Shown piece by piece: positions 1 through 10,270 of a DNA stretch of 64,000 bases. The stretch comes from Cryptomeria japonica (Eukaryota > Streptophyta > Pinopsida > Cupressales > Cupressaceae), in NCBI RefSeq assembly GCF_030272615.1, contig NC_081412.1:664914481-664978480 (forward strand), in the 5' to 3' direction. Each line of letters begins with the position of its first letter. The stretch's first letter is position 1. The translations under genes and the position numbers were made by a program. The notes below the pieces were generated by a model, which had not been told where the DNA came from, made no database searches, and saw nothing but the letters and a program-made list of their open reading frames with translations.

Positions 1-1233
1 TAAATTGAATAAATCAAATTTATTTAATTGCAACCAAATTGAATGAAAATCAAATAAATTCAATTAAATCCTATTATTCCCTCATCCACTTGCAAAATCC
101 CAAACCCCTTCCTAACCCCTTCTAGAATCTTCTAATCGATTCTAATTAACCTAACCCTCCTCTAAACTTTGTCACATCCCTAAGCAAAGGGAGGTCACTT
201 CTCAAATGGCCCAAAGTCTTGGATAACCATTTAAGGTTTTCAACCTTCAACCACTAAAACCCTAAAGTCTTTGAAAACCATTGAAGGCTTCCAACCTTCA
301 ACCACTTAATCCACAAAGTCTCCAATAACCATTAATGGTTATTTCAAACCCTCCCACATGGTTAAAACATTTGTTTTGACTCAACCTCTATCCAACCCAA
401 GGGTCTCATCAGGTCATTAATGCTTTGACCATGATTATCTCTTAATCATTTGCACAAAGGTTTATCCTTGGATTAGATCCTAATTCAGTGGGTAAACCCA
501 ACTTAGGCTTGACCCTTAGCCTTTAGATAACCATGAGGTCTTCTCTGGCCTTTAATGCCTCCAACCTCTTCTTTCAACCCAATCTGGTGTGGACATTTGT
601 CATCATTTCATTGGTACAAATTGTCCACATGGATCCCCAACTTTCAAACCTGGCCCTTGATTAAACCTTTCAATCCTGGCCATCCATTGCCCTGTTTGTG
701 CTATAAATAGAGCTCTCATTCCTCCATTTTTAACGATCATCTTTCAAATTTGAAGCATCACACTTATGCTCAAATTGTTTCAAGCTTTCATATGCTCCTC
801 ATTTAGCCTCTTTTAGATCATAAATTAATCATGAACATGCTTGCTAGAGTAGTTTATTTATCATTTTAGCTCAATCATAGATTAAATATAGTATGCTAGG
901 ATAGTATTTATACTAACCTCGTCATCTTATCATTTAGTTTATTGCATTTCAAGCATCTCATCTAGCTTATAACACATCTCATACTAAGATCAGTTAAAAT
1001 CTCTCTCGTTCTCATATTTGCCATCCCTAAGCCATTTTGCTCAGTAATCTGAGAGCAAAACATTGGTTTGAGGGACATTGTGAGATAGAGAACCATGGGA
1101 CCCTCCTTGGGAAGTTGAGTAACGCATCGTTACTCCATAGCTTGCATCAAGAAGTCCTGTGTGTGTGTGTGGATTGATATTTATCGTAATTTTTCACATA
1201 TTTAGTTTTATTAATCCATTTTTCCCACATACA
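1..1233 (+). repeat. 5' LTR of the Tat element (truncated by window start)
   Basis: Base 1 aligns with base 17399 of the complete 3' LTR, and identity runs to the terminal CA at 1233, directly before the primer binding site. It holds the TATA box of the element. Differences from the 3' LTR are few (for example TCC/CCC near 88, a one-base A-run change near 213, CTG/CAG near 555). Confidence 0.95.
701..710 (+). promoter_or_regulatory. LTR TATA box (CTATAAATAG)
   Basis: A canonical plant TATA element, about 525 bases before the LTR end. It is repeated at 18098-18107 in the 3' LTR. It should set the start of the genomic RNA some 30 bases downstream, and the 3' copy could drive read-through into flanking DNA. 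Confidence 0.7.
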
Positions 1234-1237
1234 TTTG

Positions 1238-1255
1238 TGGCGCCCACCGTGGGGC
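1238..1255 (+). other. primer binding site of the Tat element
   Basis: TGGCGCCCACCGTGGGGC starts 4 bases after the LTR CA end. It begins with TGG, the complement of a tRNA 3' CCA, and resembles the PBS seen in plant Tat elements. The identity of the priming tRNA cannot be settled from the window. Confidence 0.8.
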
Positions 1256-1321
1256 TCGCACCCCAATAACCTATCATTTTTTAAATTTGAAGAGTTTTGC
1301 AGGTACGCAGGAAATTGGAAT

Positions 1322-1870
1322 TAGCGCGTCAAAGACATATTTTAGCGCATCCGCCTAACAGTTTAGTGCTTCTAGCCTACTATTTAGTGCGTGGGCTTTC
1401 TGTCTTAGCGCGTTAAAACTGTTCCTTAGCGCATGACACTATTTAACATATTTTCCTGTAGGTGTCGACGCCGGCGAAACACAGATTAGTGCTTATACAT
1501 GGCAGATTAGCGCATATACCAACATCTTTAGCGCTTCACCTTCCTATACTAGCGCGTCTCAGCAAACAGTTAGCGCATAAAAATCCACCATTTTCCGAGA
1601 AACCGAAACATAGATCAGCGCTTCTACCTGACAGATTAGCGCATCGGCCCAATATACAAGCGCTTAGACTAAATCTTCCAGTGCATCAGAACGGACAGTT
1701 AGCGCATCAAAATTCCAAAATTCCCGAAAACAAGGTCGCTGAAATACCAGACCATAAATTAGCGCATCAAAGCCACAAAGTAGCGCTTCGGAGAAACAGG
1801 ATAGCGCATGCAAACGGAACAGTAGCGCATCCACCGAATATTGTAGCGCGTACAGTTTGTTCTGTAGCGC
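1322..1870 (+). repeat. leader array 1: TAGCGC motif at 21-bp spacing
   Basis: The hexamer TAGCGC (with TAGTGC, CAGCGC, AAGCGC variants) starts at 1322, 1343, 1364, 1385, 1406 and 1427; again at 1487, 1508, 1529, 1550 and 1571; at 1616, 1637, 1658, 1679 and 1700; and at 1760, 1781, 1802, 1823, 1844 and 1865. Every step within a group is exactly 21 bases while the spacers differ. A side effect is an open frame (1462-1914) with a heptapeptide rhythm around L/V-A-H. I do not call it a gene, because it is followed by a poly-A run and has no recognisable domain. TAGTGC variants fit CpG deamination. Confidence 0.9.
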
Positions 1871-1933
1871 ATCAACAACAAAACCAACAACAAAAAAAAA
1901 AAAAGATTGTGTAACCGAACAAATAATTTTAGA

Positions 1934-3060
1934 CTTGTGGAAGTCCCCCGAAACAAACTAACCGATTTCTTTTGCAGGATTTTTAACAAATTTCTTGCAG
2001 GAAAAGCGAGGAGATTTGTTTTACAAGCAAAACGTTTTTCCTTTCGTTGACCTCGAAAATCAAAATTTGCTTTGTTGACGATCTATTTTCCATAGATTAA
2101 ATAATCATTGCTATAAAGGGTTAAAAAGAACACCATGCTGATTGGAGCAACATCTCCAAATAGAGGTTAGCAAACCATTGTCTTGAAGGCTAAAAAGAAC
2201 AACTTATCTGCTGTGTATCGAAAGTGGAAGGTATATGCTCTCCCCTTAACTGGGTGACCAAAAAGCCAAACCACTCTTATGCTTTCTTTTATTCAAGCAA
2301 TAAATCCTTTAGCAGGCCTGCCTTCCCGAGGAGTTGCACTCAACTCTTAAAGCCGTTTATGGCCGGTGTGAAGGGAACGACCTAAGTGGGGAACGGCTTT
2401 GACGCCAAAAATTCCAACCCACTATAATCAAATGTGGAAAGTGACGAAAGTCCTTTTCAACGGTTGCGCGCAGCGATTAGCCTTCCCCCAGTATCCTTGA
2501 GATACGTAAAGCCTTTGTTCTAAAGGTTGGGAAGCCTCCTAAGGGAGTTTATCACTGACGGCCGAACAGGAAGCCTGATTAAGAACCTTAGCATTAGAAA
2601 CTTTGAGCTGAGTCAGTATCCAAACATTTGTAACATCATAGTGCAAGGGTGGGGAAGAATCCGCCCACAAGATTACTCACCATATATCTCCCAAGATAAC
2701 TACTCAACTGTGAAGCAATTCACTTTGGGTTAACTTCTGGCAAAAGGCAAAAAAACGGGCGCCCTCTAGGGGGTGACACGGCTGTTTGAGCTGACGGAGT
2801 ATCGAGACTAGTGAGCTATGATGTTGCTTATGACCCTTGAATAAAGAGTCTTTCTGAAGTGTTTATCTTGTATCCAACCTATTAAAACATTGGGATTCGA
2901 AAACATCCTCGACAGAACATACACTTTATGTTAGATTAAGTAAAATGATTATACTTTGTATGCCGTGTTTACATTTTGTATTTTAGAAAATCATCCATCC
3001 TACTTGATAAATCTCTCAACAAAATCAAAAACATCATAAAAGCACCAAGAGGAAAAATCA
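1934..3060 (+). other. Tat leader between arrays, no convincing gene
   Basis: This stretch joins the two leader arrays. It contains GC-richer blocks (about 2290-2600), with a short inverted pair around AAAGCCGTT and AACGGCTTT near 2349 and 2391. Small open frames such as 2527-2733 have no recognisable domain. It is best read as an untranslated leader with possible packaging or translation-control structure, which is inference. Confidence 0.5.
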
Positions 3061-3068
3061 AGGCAGTC

Positions 3069-3978
3069 TAGCGTGTGAGAACAACATATTAGCGCGTCAA
3101 ACAGTTATTTTAGCGCATCTGAAGAACAAACTAGCGCGTTAAAGTCACAGTGTAGCGCGCCAATCTCAGGAAAACTTCACAACAAAATTCAAAAAAATCT
3201 GTTTTAGTGCGTATAACAAACATTTTAGTGCGTTGAAACTCTTTTTTAGCGCATCCACCAAACAAGTTAGCGCGTAAAGGTCACAGTCTAGCGCATAATT
3301 CTCAGAAAATCTTCACAACAAATTTCAGAAAAGTCTGTTTTAGCGCGTATAACAAACATTTTAGCGCGTTGAAACTCTGTTTCAGCGCATACACCAAACC
3401 AGTTAGCGCTTTAAAATCACAGTGTAGCGCGTCAATTTCAAGAAAACTTCACAACAAAATTCAAAGAAATTTGTTTTAGCGCGTATAACAAACATTTTAG
3501 CGCGTTGAATCTCTCCTTTAGCGCATCAGCAAAACCAGTTAGCGCGTTAAAATCACAGTGTAGCGTGTCAATTTCAAGAAAACTTCACAACAAAATTCAA
3601 AGAAATATGTTTTAGCGCGTATAACAAACATTTTAGCGCGTTGAATCTCTTCTTTAGCGCATTAGCCAAACAAGTTAGCGCTTCAAAGTCACAGTCTAGC
3701 GCGTAATTCTCAGAAAAATCTCACAACAAATTTCAAAAAAAGTCTGTTTTAGTGCGTGTAACAAGCAGCTTAGCGCGTGGAATCTCTGTTTTAGCGCATT
3801 AACCAAACCAGGTAGCGCGTAGAAAATACAGTTTAGCGCGTACATATTTCACAGTCAACCACACAAAATTTTCCAGAATCAATTGTTTAGCGCGTAACCA
3901 GGGGCAGAGTAGCGCGTAGGTAACTATTCTTAGCGCATTGAAGTAATTTGCTAGCGCATCGAACAACTGTTTTAGCGC
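3069..3978 (+). repeat. leader array 2: 136-bp higher-order repeat of 21-bp TAGCGC units
   Basis: Blocks of five motifs (for example starts 3069, 3090, 3111, 3132, 3153) at 21-base steps are followed by a motif-free spacer of about 52 bases containing CTTCACAACAAA. New blocks begin at 3205, 3341, 3477, 3613, 3750 and 3888, so the higher-order period is 136 to 138 bases with about seven copies. Because 136 is not a multiple of three, the array is not under coding constraint as a whole, yet the 21-base step inside blocks is kept. Confidence 0.92.
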
Positions 3979-4452
3979 ATGAGAAAAAGGAGAAAAACAG
4001 AGAGTTGGAAAAACCAAAATTTTTGAAAATCTCAAAAATATTTCAAACACAGTTTTCCATCAAAACACGTTTTTCATCAAACCAGAGTGACAAAAACAAG
4101 CCATAAAACTATTTTTCAAGTCAAATTTGCGTCAAACAAGGTTGTCTGAATCTGAAAACGAATCAAGCATTAGAGGACGTCTTTTCTATCATAATCCGGA
4201 AACTTGTCATCATCAGTGTCAATTCAATCCTTTAAATATCTTACGGATCTCATCTCAAAAACACTTGTCTAGAAATTTTCCAAATTTGTCAAATTTAGTT
4301 TCCCGATCAGGAAACTCTTATCCATATCATTTGGCGCGCTTTATCCTGAAGGGACAGCTAAACCTTCACTCTGATAAAGTAAGATTTGAAATTTTCAAAA
4401 CAAGAAACAACTGAGTCCAAATCAATCAAAGGAAATCATTGATCACTCATGC

Positions 4453-4839
4453 ATGATTAATCGCCTTATTCTGAGAAAGAAGAACCTCTATCGCAACATC
4501 ACGTTAAAGAAACAGCAACCAAGCTTTTCCAAATTCATCAAGAGAAATAAATTTTTATACATCAATCGTCAACTCTTCAAATCCCATCAGGTATTTCTTT
4601 ATCACGTCAAACGTTATATCCAAAACAAATCCAGCGAATTTGACAAAGAACCCCTAAAAACAAGAGCATACTATCAAAAGTCTGCTTTTAATCAAAAGAT
4701 AAACCGCGGAGGAAAAATCAATTCAGCATTCCTGCCCGACGAGTGCATCACATATAACACACCTAGACCAGAACCACCAACGCCAGAGCAAAACATCAAC
4801 GAGGACTTTGTTCCTTTCGTCACTGAAAGTTTCTATTGA
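4453..4839 (+). CDS. small basic ORF just upstream of gag
   Basis: A 128-codon open frame ends one base before the gag ATG, in a different frame (stop TGA at 4837-4839, ATG at 4841). The N-terminal two thirds are rich in K, R, Q and F; the tail is acidic and proline-containing. I recognise no domain. Some Tat/Ogre elements carry an extra ORF before gag, so a real product or a translational coupling role is possible. Chance openness in A-rich leader is the alternative. Confidence 0.3.
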   Translation: MINRLILRKKNLYRNITLKKQQPSFSKFIKRNKFLYINRQLFKSHQVFLYHVKRYIQNKSSEFDKEPLKTRAYYQKSAFNQKINRGGKINSAFLPDECITYNTPRPEPPTPEQNINEDFVPFVTESFY

Positions 4840-4840
4840 A

Positions 4841-6706
4841 ATGCCTGTCACTCGTTCTCAACGAAACAAACAAAGCGAGACACCCGCGGAATCAAGTATG
4901 AATCGCAAGTTATCAAATCCTTTTGAAGTTCCATCTTCAGAAGATCCTGAAATTACTGATGCAATTCTTCAGGAATGCCAAGAAAATCCTTCATTCCAAA
5001 AACTCATTGAAAAACTCATGGAAAATGACAAAGAAAAATATCTGCTTATGCTTACAAGCAACGGTGTCAAAATTCCTGAAGATTTCGACGCAAATGTCTT
5101 TCAAACAGGATCTCAACAATACACATACCAAGAACAACAAAGGGAAGAAGAGACTCGCATACCTGAACAACGTATTCCAGAACAACATATACCAGAAATG
5201 CGAGTACCTATGTTCGAAACCCCCGAACAACACATACCATTTGCTACACCTTTTCAAATGAGAACAAATCCAAGGGAAGAACTCTTCCCTCGGCAAGATA
5301 ATGCGCCTTTGGTTGCTCTTACTCAACAGATGCAAATGTTGCAAAGACAAATGCATGATATGCAACAAGGGACAACAGTGCGGTATTCTATAAACGAAAT
5401 CTGTCCTTATCCATTTGACAGAAGCTTAAACATGATACCTTTTCCTCCAAACTCAGACATTCCTAAATTTGATAAATATGATGGGAAAGGTGATCCTCGA
5501 GATCATGTTCGAGAATTTTGTACTATGAGTCTTGAATTTGCTCATAATGACACGTATCTGATGAGGTTATTCCCAAGAAGCCTGGGAGGACAAACAATGG
5601 AATGGTTATCCAAGATTACACCACCTGTTAGATCATTTGATGAATTAGTCAACAAGTTCATCACCCATTATTCTTACAACATCCAACATGCCATAACCAT
5701 GTTAGATATCTGCAACACCAAACAAAAGAACAATGAAACATTCATGTTATTCCTTCAACGTTGGCGACGCATGGTATCAAGATATCCTCGCGATATTCCT
5801 GAAAGAGAGAAAATGGAAATCTTCATTGATAACTTAAATGGGGAAATGAGTTACAGACTCAAACTTCAATGCATCCCATCTTTTGACAAGTTAATTGAAA
5901 ATGGCATCCAAGTAGAGGAAGCTTGTGTCAAAAAGGGAACACTCAAATTCTACAAAGAAGGAACGAACTCATCAAACTACAATAACCAAAACAATACCAA
6001 CCTAGACAAAACCCGATTTTGGACTCGAAACAAAAACGACGGCAACAATGAATCCTATGATCCTAAATCTAAACAGCCAGTGCTTGCTTTATCAGGAAAT
6101 ACTCAGAATACGAAAAATCCTAAAAATGCTACTCCCAATACACCCAACAATACTCAAGGACAACTCAACACCAACAATGCCAACGATAATCAAAACAAAA
6201 ATCTAAATCCAGGGCCTAACAACAATTCACGCAACAACACCAACAATTTCCATAAGCGTATTTTCACGCCATTGGGCCAATCATTAGAGTCCGCATTTAG
6301 AGAGCTGTTAGCAAACAAGGTTCTTTCTTTACCTCCAATCAACAATTATGAACCCCCGATCAAACCACCTTGGTGGAATGATTCCCATTATTGTGATTTT
6401 CATCGAAACAAAGGTCATAGAACAAACGAGTGCATGAGATTGAAACACATACTCCAAGACATGATTGATCGAGGGGACTTAACAGTGGATGGTCTCAAAA
6501 CAAATAATGATCATGAAGCCTTCAAAGATCCTTTACCAAATTATAAAGATGGAGCATCAACTTCAAACGATACCCGCGGAGCTCGTATTAATCACATCTA
6601 CAACAACACAATCAATCACATATCAGCTGAAGACCATCAAGTCAATGTTATAACCATTCGAGATAAACGTGATCATGAATCTGTCAATGTAACAACCCGG
6701 ACCTAG
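4841..6706 (+). CDS. gag: Gag polyprotein of the Tat element
   Basis: The capsid/nucleocapsid precursor forms the cytoplasmic particle that packages element RNA. I chose the ATG at 4841 (MPVTRSQRNK, a usual start for plant gypsy Gag) over an upstream in-frame TTG. Residues about 205-320 match the retrotransposon Gag domain, including DPRDHVREF, the WL of MEWL and an FDELVNKF segment. An IPEQ-rich stretch lies at 105-135 and a long N/Q-rich linker at 390-485. Near residue 535-550 there is a C-x2-H-x4-H-x4-C pattern (CDFHRNKGHRTNEC), a variant zinc knuckle. The frame ends at a UAG (6704-6706) but stays open beyond it into protease, so this may be the native gag stop or a lesion. Confidence 0.9.
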   Translation: MPVTRSQRNKQSETPAESSMNRKLSNPFEVPSSEDPEITDAILQECQENPSFQKLIEKLMENDKEKYLLMLTSNGVKIPEDFDANVFQTGSQQYTYQEQQREEETRIPEQRIPEQHIPEMRVPMFETPEQHIPFATPFQMRTNPREELFPRQDNAPLVALTQQMQMLQRQMHDMQQGTTVRYSINEICPYPFDRSLNMIPFPPNSDIPKFDKYDGKGDPRDHVREFCTMSLEFAHNDTYLMRLFPRSLGGQTMEWLSKITPPVRSFDELVNKFITHYSYNIQHAITMLDICNTKQKNNETFMLFLQRWRRMVSRYPRDIPEREKMEIFIDNLNGEMSYRLKLQCIPSFDKLIENGIQVEEACVKKGTLKFYKEGTNSSNYNNQNNTNLDKTRFWTRNKNDGNNESYDPKSKQPVLALSGNTQNTKNPKNATPNTPNNTQGQLNTNNANDNQNKNLNPGPNNNSRNNTNNFHKRIFTPLGQSLESAFRELLANKVLSLPPINNYEPPIKPPWWNDSHYCDFHRNKGHRTNECMRLKHILQDMIDRGDLTVDGLKTNNDHEAFKDPLPNYKDGASTSNDTRGARINHIYNNTINHISAEDHQVNVITIRDKRDHESVNVTTRT

Positions 6707-7504
6707 AAATATGTCTTAAAGGGGCATACTGCACCTCCAACCACCACACCCAAGATCCAATACGACTTAGTTACTCAACTGCGAAAAACTCCGGCTCAGA
6801 TATCTATCCTGGAATTGTTAAAGCTATCTCCAAGACACAAAGACATATTGGAGCAAGCGCTCTTAGAAACAAATGTACCTCAAAATCTGGATACAGACAA
6901 ATTCCAAGCTATGGTGGCCCACATGACAGAGTCTCATAACCTCACTTTCTCAGAGCATGATAATACTTCATTGAGTCATCCGCATAATACTCCTCTACAT
7001 ATTGAAGTCATTGTTTTCAAACACCGTGTCAAAAGAGTCTTAATAGATGGAGGAGCCGGACTTAATATATGTACTTTAAAGCTTATCCGTGCACTAGGTT
7101 TCTCAGAAGAATCTATTGATCCTTGTAAAAAGATTACCATAAAAGCATATGATGATGAGGAACGGTCCTCTAAAGGAACAGTGATATTACCTATTCAGGT
7201 AGGCCCAGTACAAAAGGATACTATATGTCAAGTTTTAGATATTGATCTCACTTATAATATCTTACTAGGCCGACCCTGGATACATGAAATGCAAGCAGTA
7301 CCTTCTACATACCACCAGTGTGTCAAATTTCCTTATGATGGACAGGAAATCTCCATATCAGCTGATCACAATCCATTTCAACATTGCAATACAATGGGGG
7401 CAGCCCAAGACAGTTTGGTTCCTTATAACAGAGAAAAGCAACAGTCTTCGACACCTGATCTACCACTAGCAAAATCCAACTCCTTATGGGGAGATTTCAA
7501 ATAG
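6707..7504 (+). CDS. pol: retroviral-type aspartic protease region (pol)
   Basis: It is in the same frame as gag, after the UAG. The active-site loop is LIDGGAGLNI, with DGG in place of canonical DSG/DTG, a variation that is usual in Tat elements. The C-terminal ILLGRPW motif closes the retropepsin fold. It would cleave the Gag-Pol precursor. The frame ends at a second UAG (7502-7504), three bases before the next in-frame ATG. No separate start codon in good context is evident, so expression presumably depended on a continuous precursor. Confidence 0.88.
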   Translation, partial: KYVLKGHTAPPTTTPKIQYDLVTQLRKTPAQISILELLKLSPRHKDILEQALLETNVPQNLDTDKFQAMVAHMTESHNLTFSEHDNTSLSHPHNTPLHIEVIVFKHRVKRVLIDGGAGLNICTLKLIRALGFSEESIDPCKKITIKAYDDEERSSKGTVILPIQVGPVQKDTICQVLDIDLTYNILLGRPWIHEMQAVPSTYHQCVKFPYDGQEISISADHNPFQHCNTMGAAQDSLVPYNREKQQSSTPDLPLAKSNSLWGDFK

Positions 7505-10042
7505 AAAATGCAAATCAAAGACCAAGGCATGGGCGAATACTCTATGGAGCCTTTGTGTTTAACCAAATTGCCAACATCACCTAGATCACATGGTTTACCT
7601 ACTCTATCAATACATCAGGCAACTCAACCCATAACTAAATTTAATGGTACTTTCATCCAATTAGGGACTCTAGCACATGAATCAGAAGATAAAGATGTTC
7701 TTAACTGGTTATACAAAGATGAAGAAGAAGCTAATAGAGCGGCCGCTCTAGACATTGTTCTACCAACACACTTGTATGGAAAAGGCTACCTGATCATGAA
7801 ACAAATGGGATATGGTGGTAAAGGACCTATTGGGAAACGCCAAGAAGGAGTCACTGAACCTATAGATCTTCCTTCACAACCTAGTAGAAATAAGGCAGGA
7901 TTAGGTTCTAAATTCACTTTCCTATTAAAAAGGCCGCCACATACAAATACAAAACCTCAATGGAAAGAAAAGAAGAAATACAAGGAAGAATCATGGCAGG
8001 AAGCTCTCTTTGAATCAGCAGAAACAATCCGTAAGGCAAGAGAACGTCAAGATCAGAAGATACATCAGGGAAAGCTTCTGAATCATAAGAAGGCCATATC
8101 TGCAGCAGTGGTTCATATTCACACACCAGTGGCTCAAGAACCAATCCTATCATCACAAGCACCCATCATTCCTCCCCGAGGAAGCACAATATATGAACAA
8201 ATCCAGAATGTAGAAGATGGATCAGATACAGAATCCACACAAAATGTCAAAATAGTATCTATCATCAAGGATTTATTTTCGCCATACAACATACCTGTCT
8301 ACAACACAGATAGAATTTGGGATGATGCCTATGAGACCGATTCAAATGAATATGAATGGGGTACCTGCTCCGACGCTACTACAAATATCCCTGATGATAC
8401 TGATTTCATATCCATTTCTCAAGAAGAACATAACGCAGAAGATAGACCTCTTGAATTTGGTCCACAACATATCTATGATGTTCAGGAAAGCGAACAAAAA
8501 TATTACGAACAAGTCTATGTAGAAGATGATACCATCGAAGACCTCGATGAAACCCTAAATTTCTTTAAAAACAAGACCCATCACGATGATAACTCTATTC
8601 TAACACTCACAGTAGCTGAACTTGACCCGCCCAATGATTCCTTACCACTTGTCTTCCCTGATCTCATCGACTGGACTGAACCTGAGACTCATGATATCCC
8701 AATTTTTCCAGATGATGAATCTATTATTCACTACCTATGTACCGTAAATCCCGAAACAGGCTCTACTAGTGAACCGCATAACGACGTCTGTTCTTCAGGA
8801 AGTGCCAAGTTTCTCAGTCGCAAAAATGAATCAAATAATGAATATAATACTAAAAACCAGTCAATGGCACCAATGGATCCAGAAAAGGTAAAAATAAAGG
8901 ACGCATCTGAGGGTGAAAACCTTTATAAAGCACCTAATGATGGGAAACTTGACACTCTTCCTGAACATTTTCATGAACGATCACCCATATTGATTGAGCC
9001 CACTCAATCAATCAACATTGGTACCACTGAAGCAGTCAGAAACATTTACCTTGCAAAATCTCTGACCAAAGAGGAAAGATTGGCATTCATCATCTTCTTT
9101 AAAGGACAACAAATTAACTTTGCCTGGTCATATGCTGATATGCCTGGAGTGGACCCACACCTAATCATGCATCACTTATCCATCTCTGCAGGGGTCAAGC
9201 CAGTCAAGCAGAAACTACGAAAGATGAATCCACAGATAGCACTCATGGTCAAAACAGAATTAAAGAAATTATTAGATGTCGGATTCATCCGACCTATTGA
9301 CTATGCAGAATGGATTTCTAACATTGTTCCAGTCTCAAAACCAGATGGTAGTATCAGAATATGCACCGACTTCAGAGATGTCAATAAAGCTTGCCCAAAG
9401 GATGACTTTCCTCTACCAAGTATTGATATAATTGTAGATCTCACAGCAGGCCATGCAATGCTCTCATTAATGGACGGTTTCTTAGGCTATAATCAAATCA
9501 AAATAGCTCCTGAAGATCAAGACAAAACAGCATTCACCTGTCCTTGGGGAACATACTGTTGGAATGTAATGCCTTTTGGCTTAAAGAATGCTGGAGCCAC
9601 TTACCAAAGAGCAATGACAACCGTATTCCATGATATGATGCACACATTTATGGAAGACTATGTTGATGATTTACTAGCCAAATCTTTCACCAGAGCTGAA
9701 CATCTTGGCATCCTAACAAAGATCTTTGATCGATTGCAGAAATTCAAAGTCCGACTCAACCCTAAAAAGTGTGTCTTCGGGGTTACATCAGGCAAGTTAC
9801 TAGGTTACATCGTCTCAGCTAAAGGTATTGAAGTGGATCCAGCAAAGGTACAAGCCATCATGGATATGCCACCACCGAAGAATATCAGTCAACTTCGATC
9901 TCTCCAAGGACGACTTCAATCAATCAGACGATTCATCGCTCAATTAGCAGATAAAAGTCTGCCATTTAACCACTTGTTACACAAAAATGTGCCATTCAAA
10001 TGGGAGACTAAATGTGCAGAATCCTTTTACCAAATCAAATAG
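7505..10042 (+). CDS. pol: G-patch and reverse transcriptase region (pol)
   Basis: Counting from the ATG at 7508, residues 88-122 form a G-patch-like motif (GKGYLIMKQMGYGGKGP...), a known insertion in this group of plant polyproteins that is thought to bind RNA. A long acidic linker follows (about 230-440). From about residue 560 the Ty3/gypsy reverse transcriptase is clear: WISNIVPVSKPDGSIR, FRDVNKACPKDDFPLP, LMDGFLGYNQI, FGLKNAGATYQR, and the catalytic YVDD (EDYVDDLLAKS). It copies element RNA into cDNA. It ends at a UAG (10040-10042) just before the RNase H domain, in the same frame as both neighbours. Confidence 0.93.
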   Translation, partial: KMQIKDQGMGEYSMEPLCLTKLPTSPRSHGLPTLSIHQATQPITKFNGTFIQLGTLAHESEDKDVLNWLYKDEEEANRAAALDIVLPTHLYGKGYLIMKQMGYGGKGPIGKRQEGVTEPIDLPSQPSRNKAGLGSKFTFLLKRPPHTNTKPQWKEKKKYKEESWQEALFESAETIRKARERQDQKIHQGKLLNHKKAISAAVVHIHTPVAQEPILSSQAPIIPPRGSTIYEQIQNVEDGSDTESTQNVKIVSIIKDLFSPYNIPVYNTDRIWDDAYETDSNEYEWGTCSDATTNIPDDTDFISISQEEHNAEDRPLEFGPQHIYDVQESEQKYYEQVYVEDDTIEDLDETLNFFKNKTHHDDNSILTLTVAELDPPNDSLPLVFPDLIDWTEPETHDIPIFPDDESIIHYLCTVNPETGSTSEPHNDVCSSGSAKFLSRKNESNNEYNTKNQSMAPMDPEKVKIKDASEGENLYKAPNDGKLDTLPEHFHERSPILIEPTQSINIGTTEAVRNIYLAKSLTKEERLAFIIFFKGQQINFAWSYADMPGVDPHLIMHHLSISAGVKPVKQKLRKMNPQIALMVKTELKKLLDVGFIRPIDYAEWISNIVPVSKPDGSIRICTDFRDVNKACPKDDFPLPSIDIIVDLTAGHAMLSLMDGFLGYNQIKIAPEDQDKTAFTCPWGTYCWNVMPFGLKNAGATYQRAMTTVFHDMMHTFMEDYVDDLLAKSFTRAEHLGILTKIFDRLQKFKVRLNPKKCVFGVTSGKLLGYIVSAKGIEVDPAKVQAIMDMPPPKNISQLRSLQGRLQSIRRFIAQLADKSLPFNHLLHKNVPFKWETKCAESFYQIK

Positions 10043-10270
10043 TACCTGATGAATCCACCAGTTCTAGTACCACCAATTGCAGGAAAGCCTCTTATATTGT
10101 ATATATCAACGACAAATGTTTCACTGCGGGCATTATTGGCACAAGAAGATCAACAAGGAAAAGAACACGCCATATATTACATCAGTAGAACATTGAATGG
10201 ATATGAGCTCAATTATACATTCATTGAAAAGGCTTGCCTAACAGTTGTTTTTGCATCTCAAAAGTTCTGA
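10043..10270 (+). CDS. pol: RT-associated RNase H, first part (pol)
   Basis: This segment is in frame with RT. It carries the gypsy-type RNase H start (PLILYISTTNVSLRALLAQED, IYYISRTLNGYELNYTFIEK). The usual first catalytic Asp of the LYID-type motif is not clear here; I read IST. The segment is closed by TGA at 10268-10270, where the family has Arg in a QK(L/F)RHYM context, so a CGA to TGA change (CpG deamination) is the simple explanation. Confidence 0.85.
   Translation, partial: YLMNPPVLVPPIAGKPLILYISTTNVSLRALLAQEDQQGKEHAIYYISRTLNGYELNYTFIEKACLTVVFASQKF

Noticed and set aside
1462-1914. 150-codon ORF with heptapeptide repeats as a real gene
   Set aside because: It is a by-product of the 21-bp motif phase, ends in a poly-A run, and the companion array at 3069-3978 is not kept in frame. 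Left as a question in the findings, not as a CDS.
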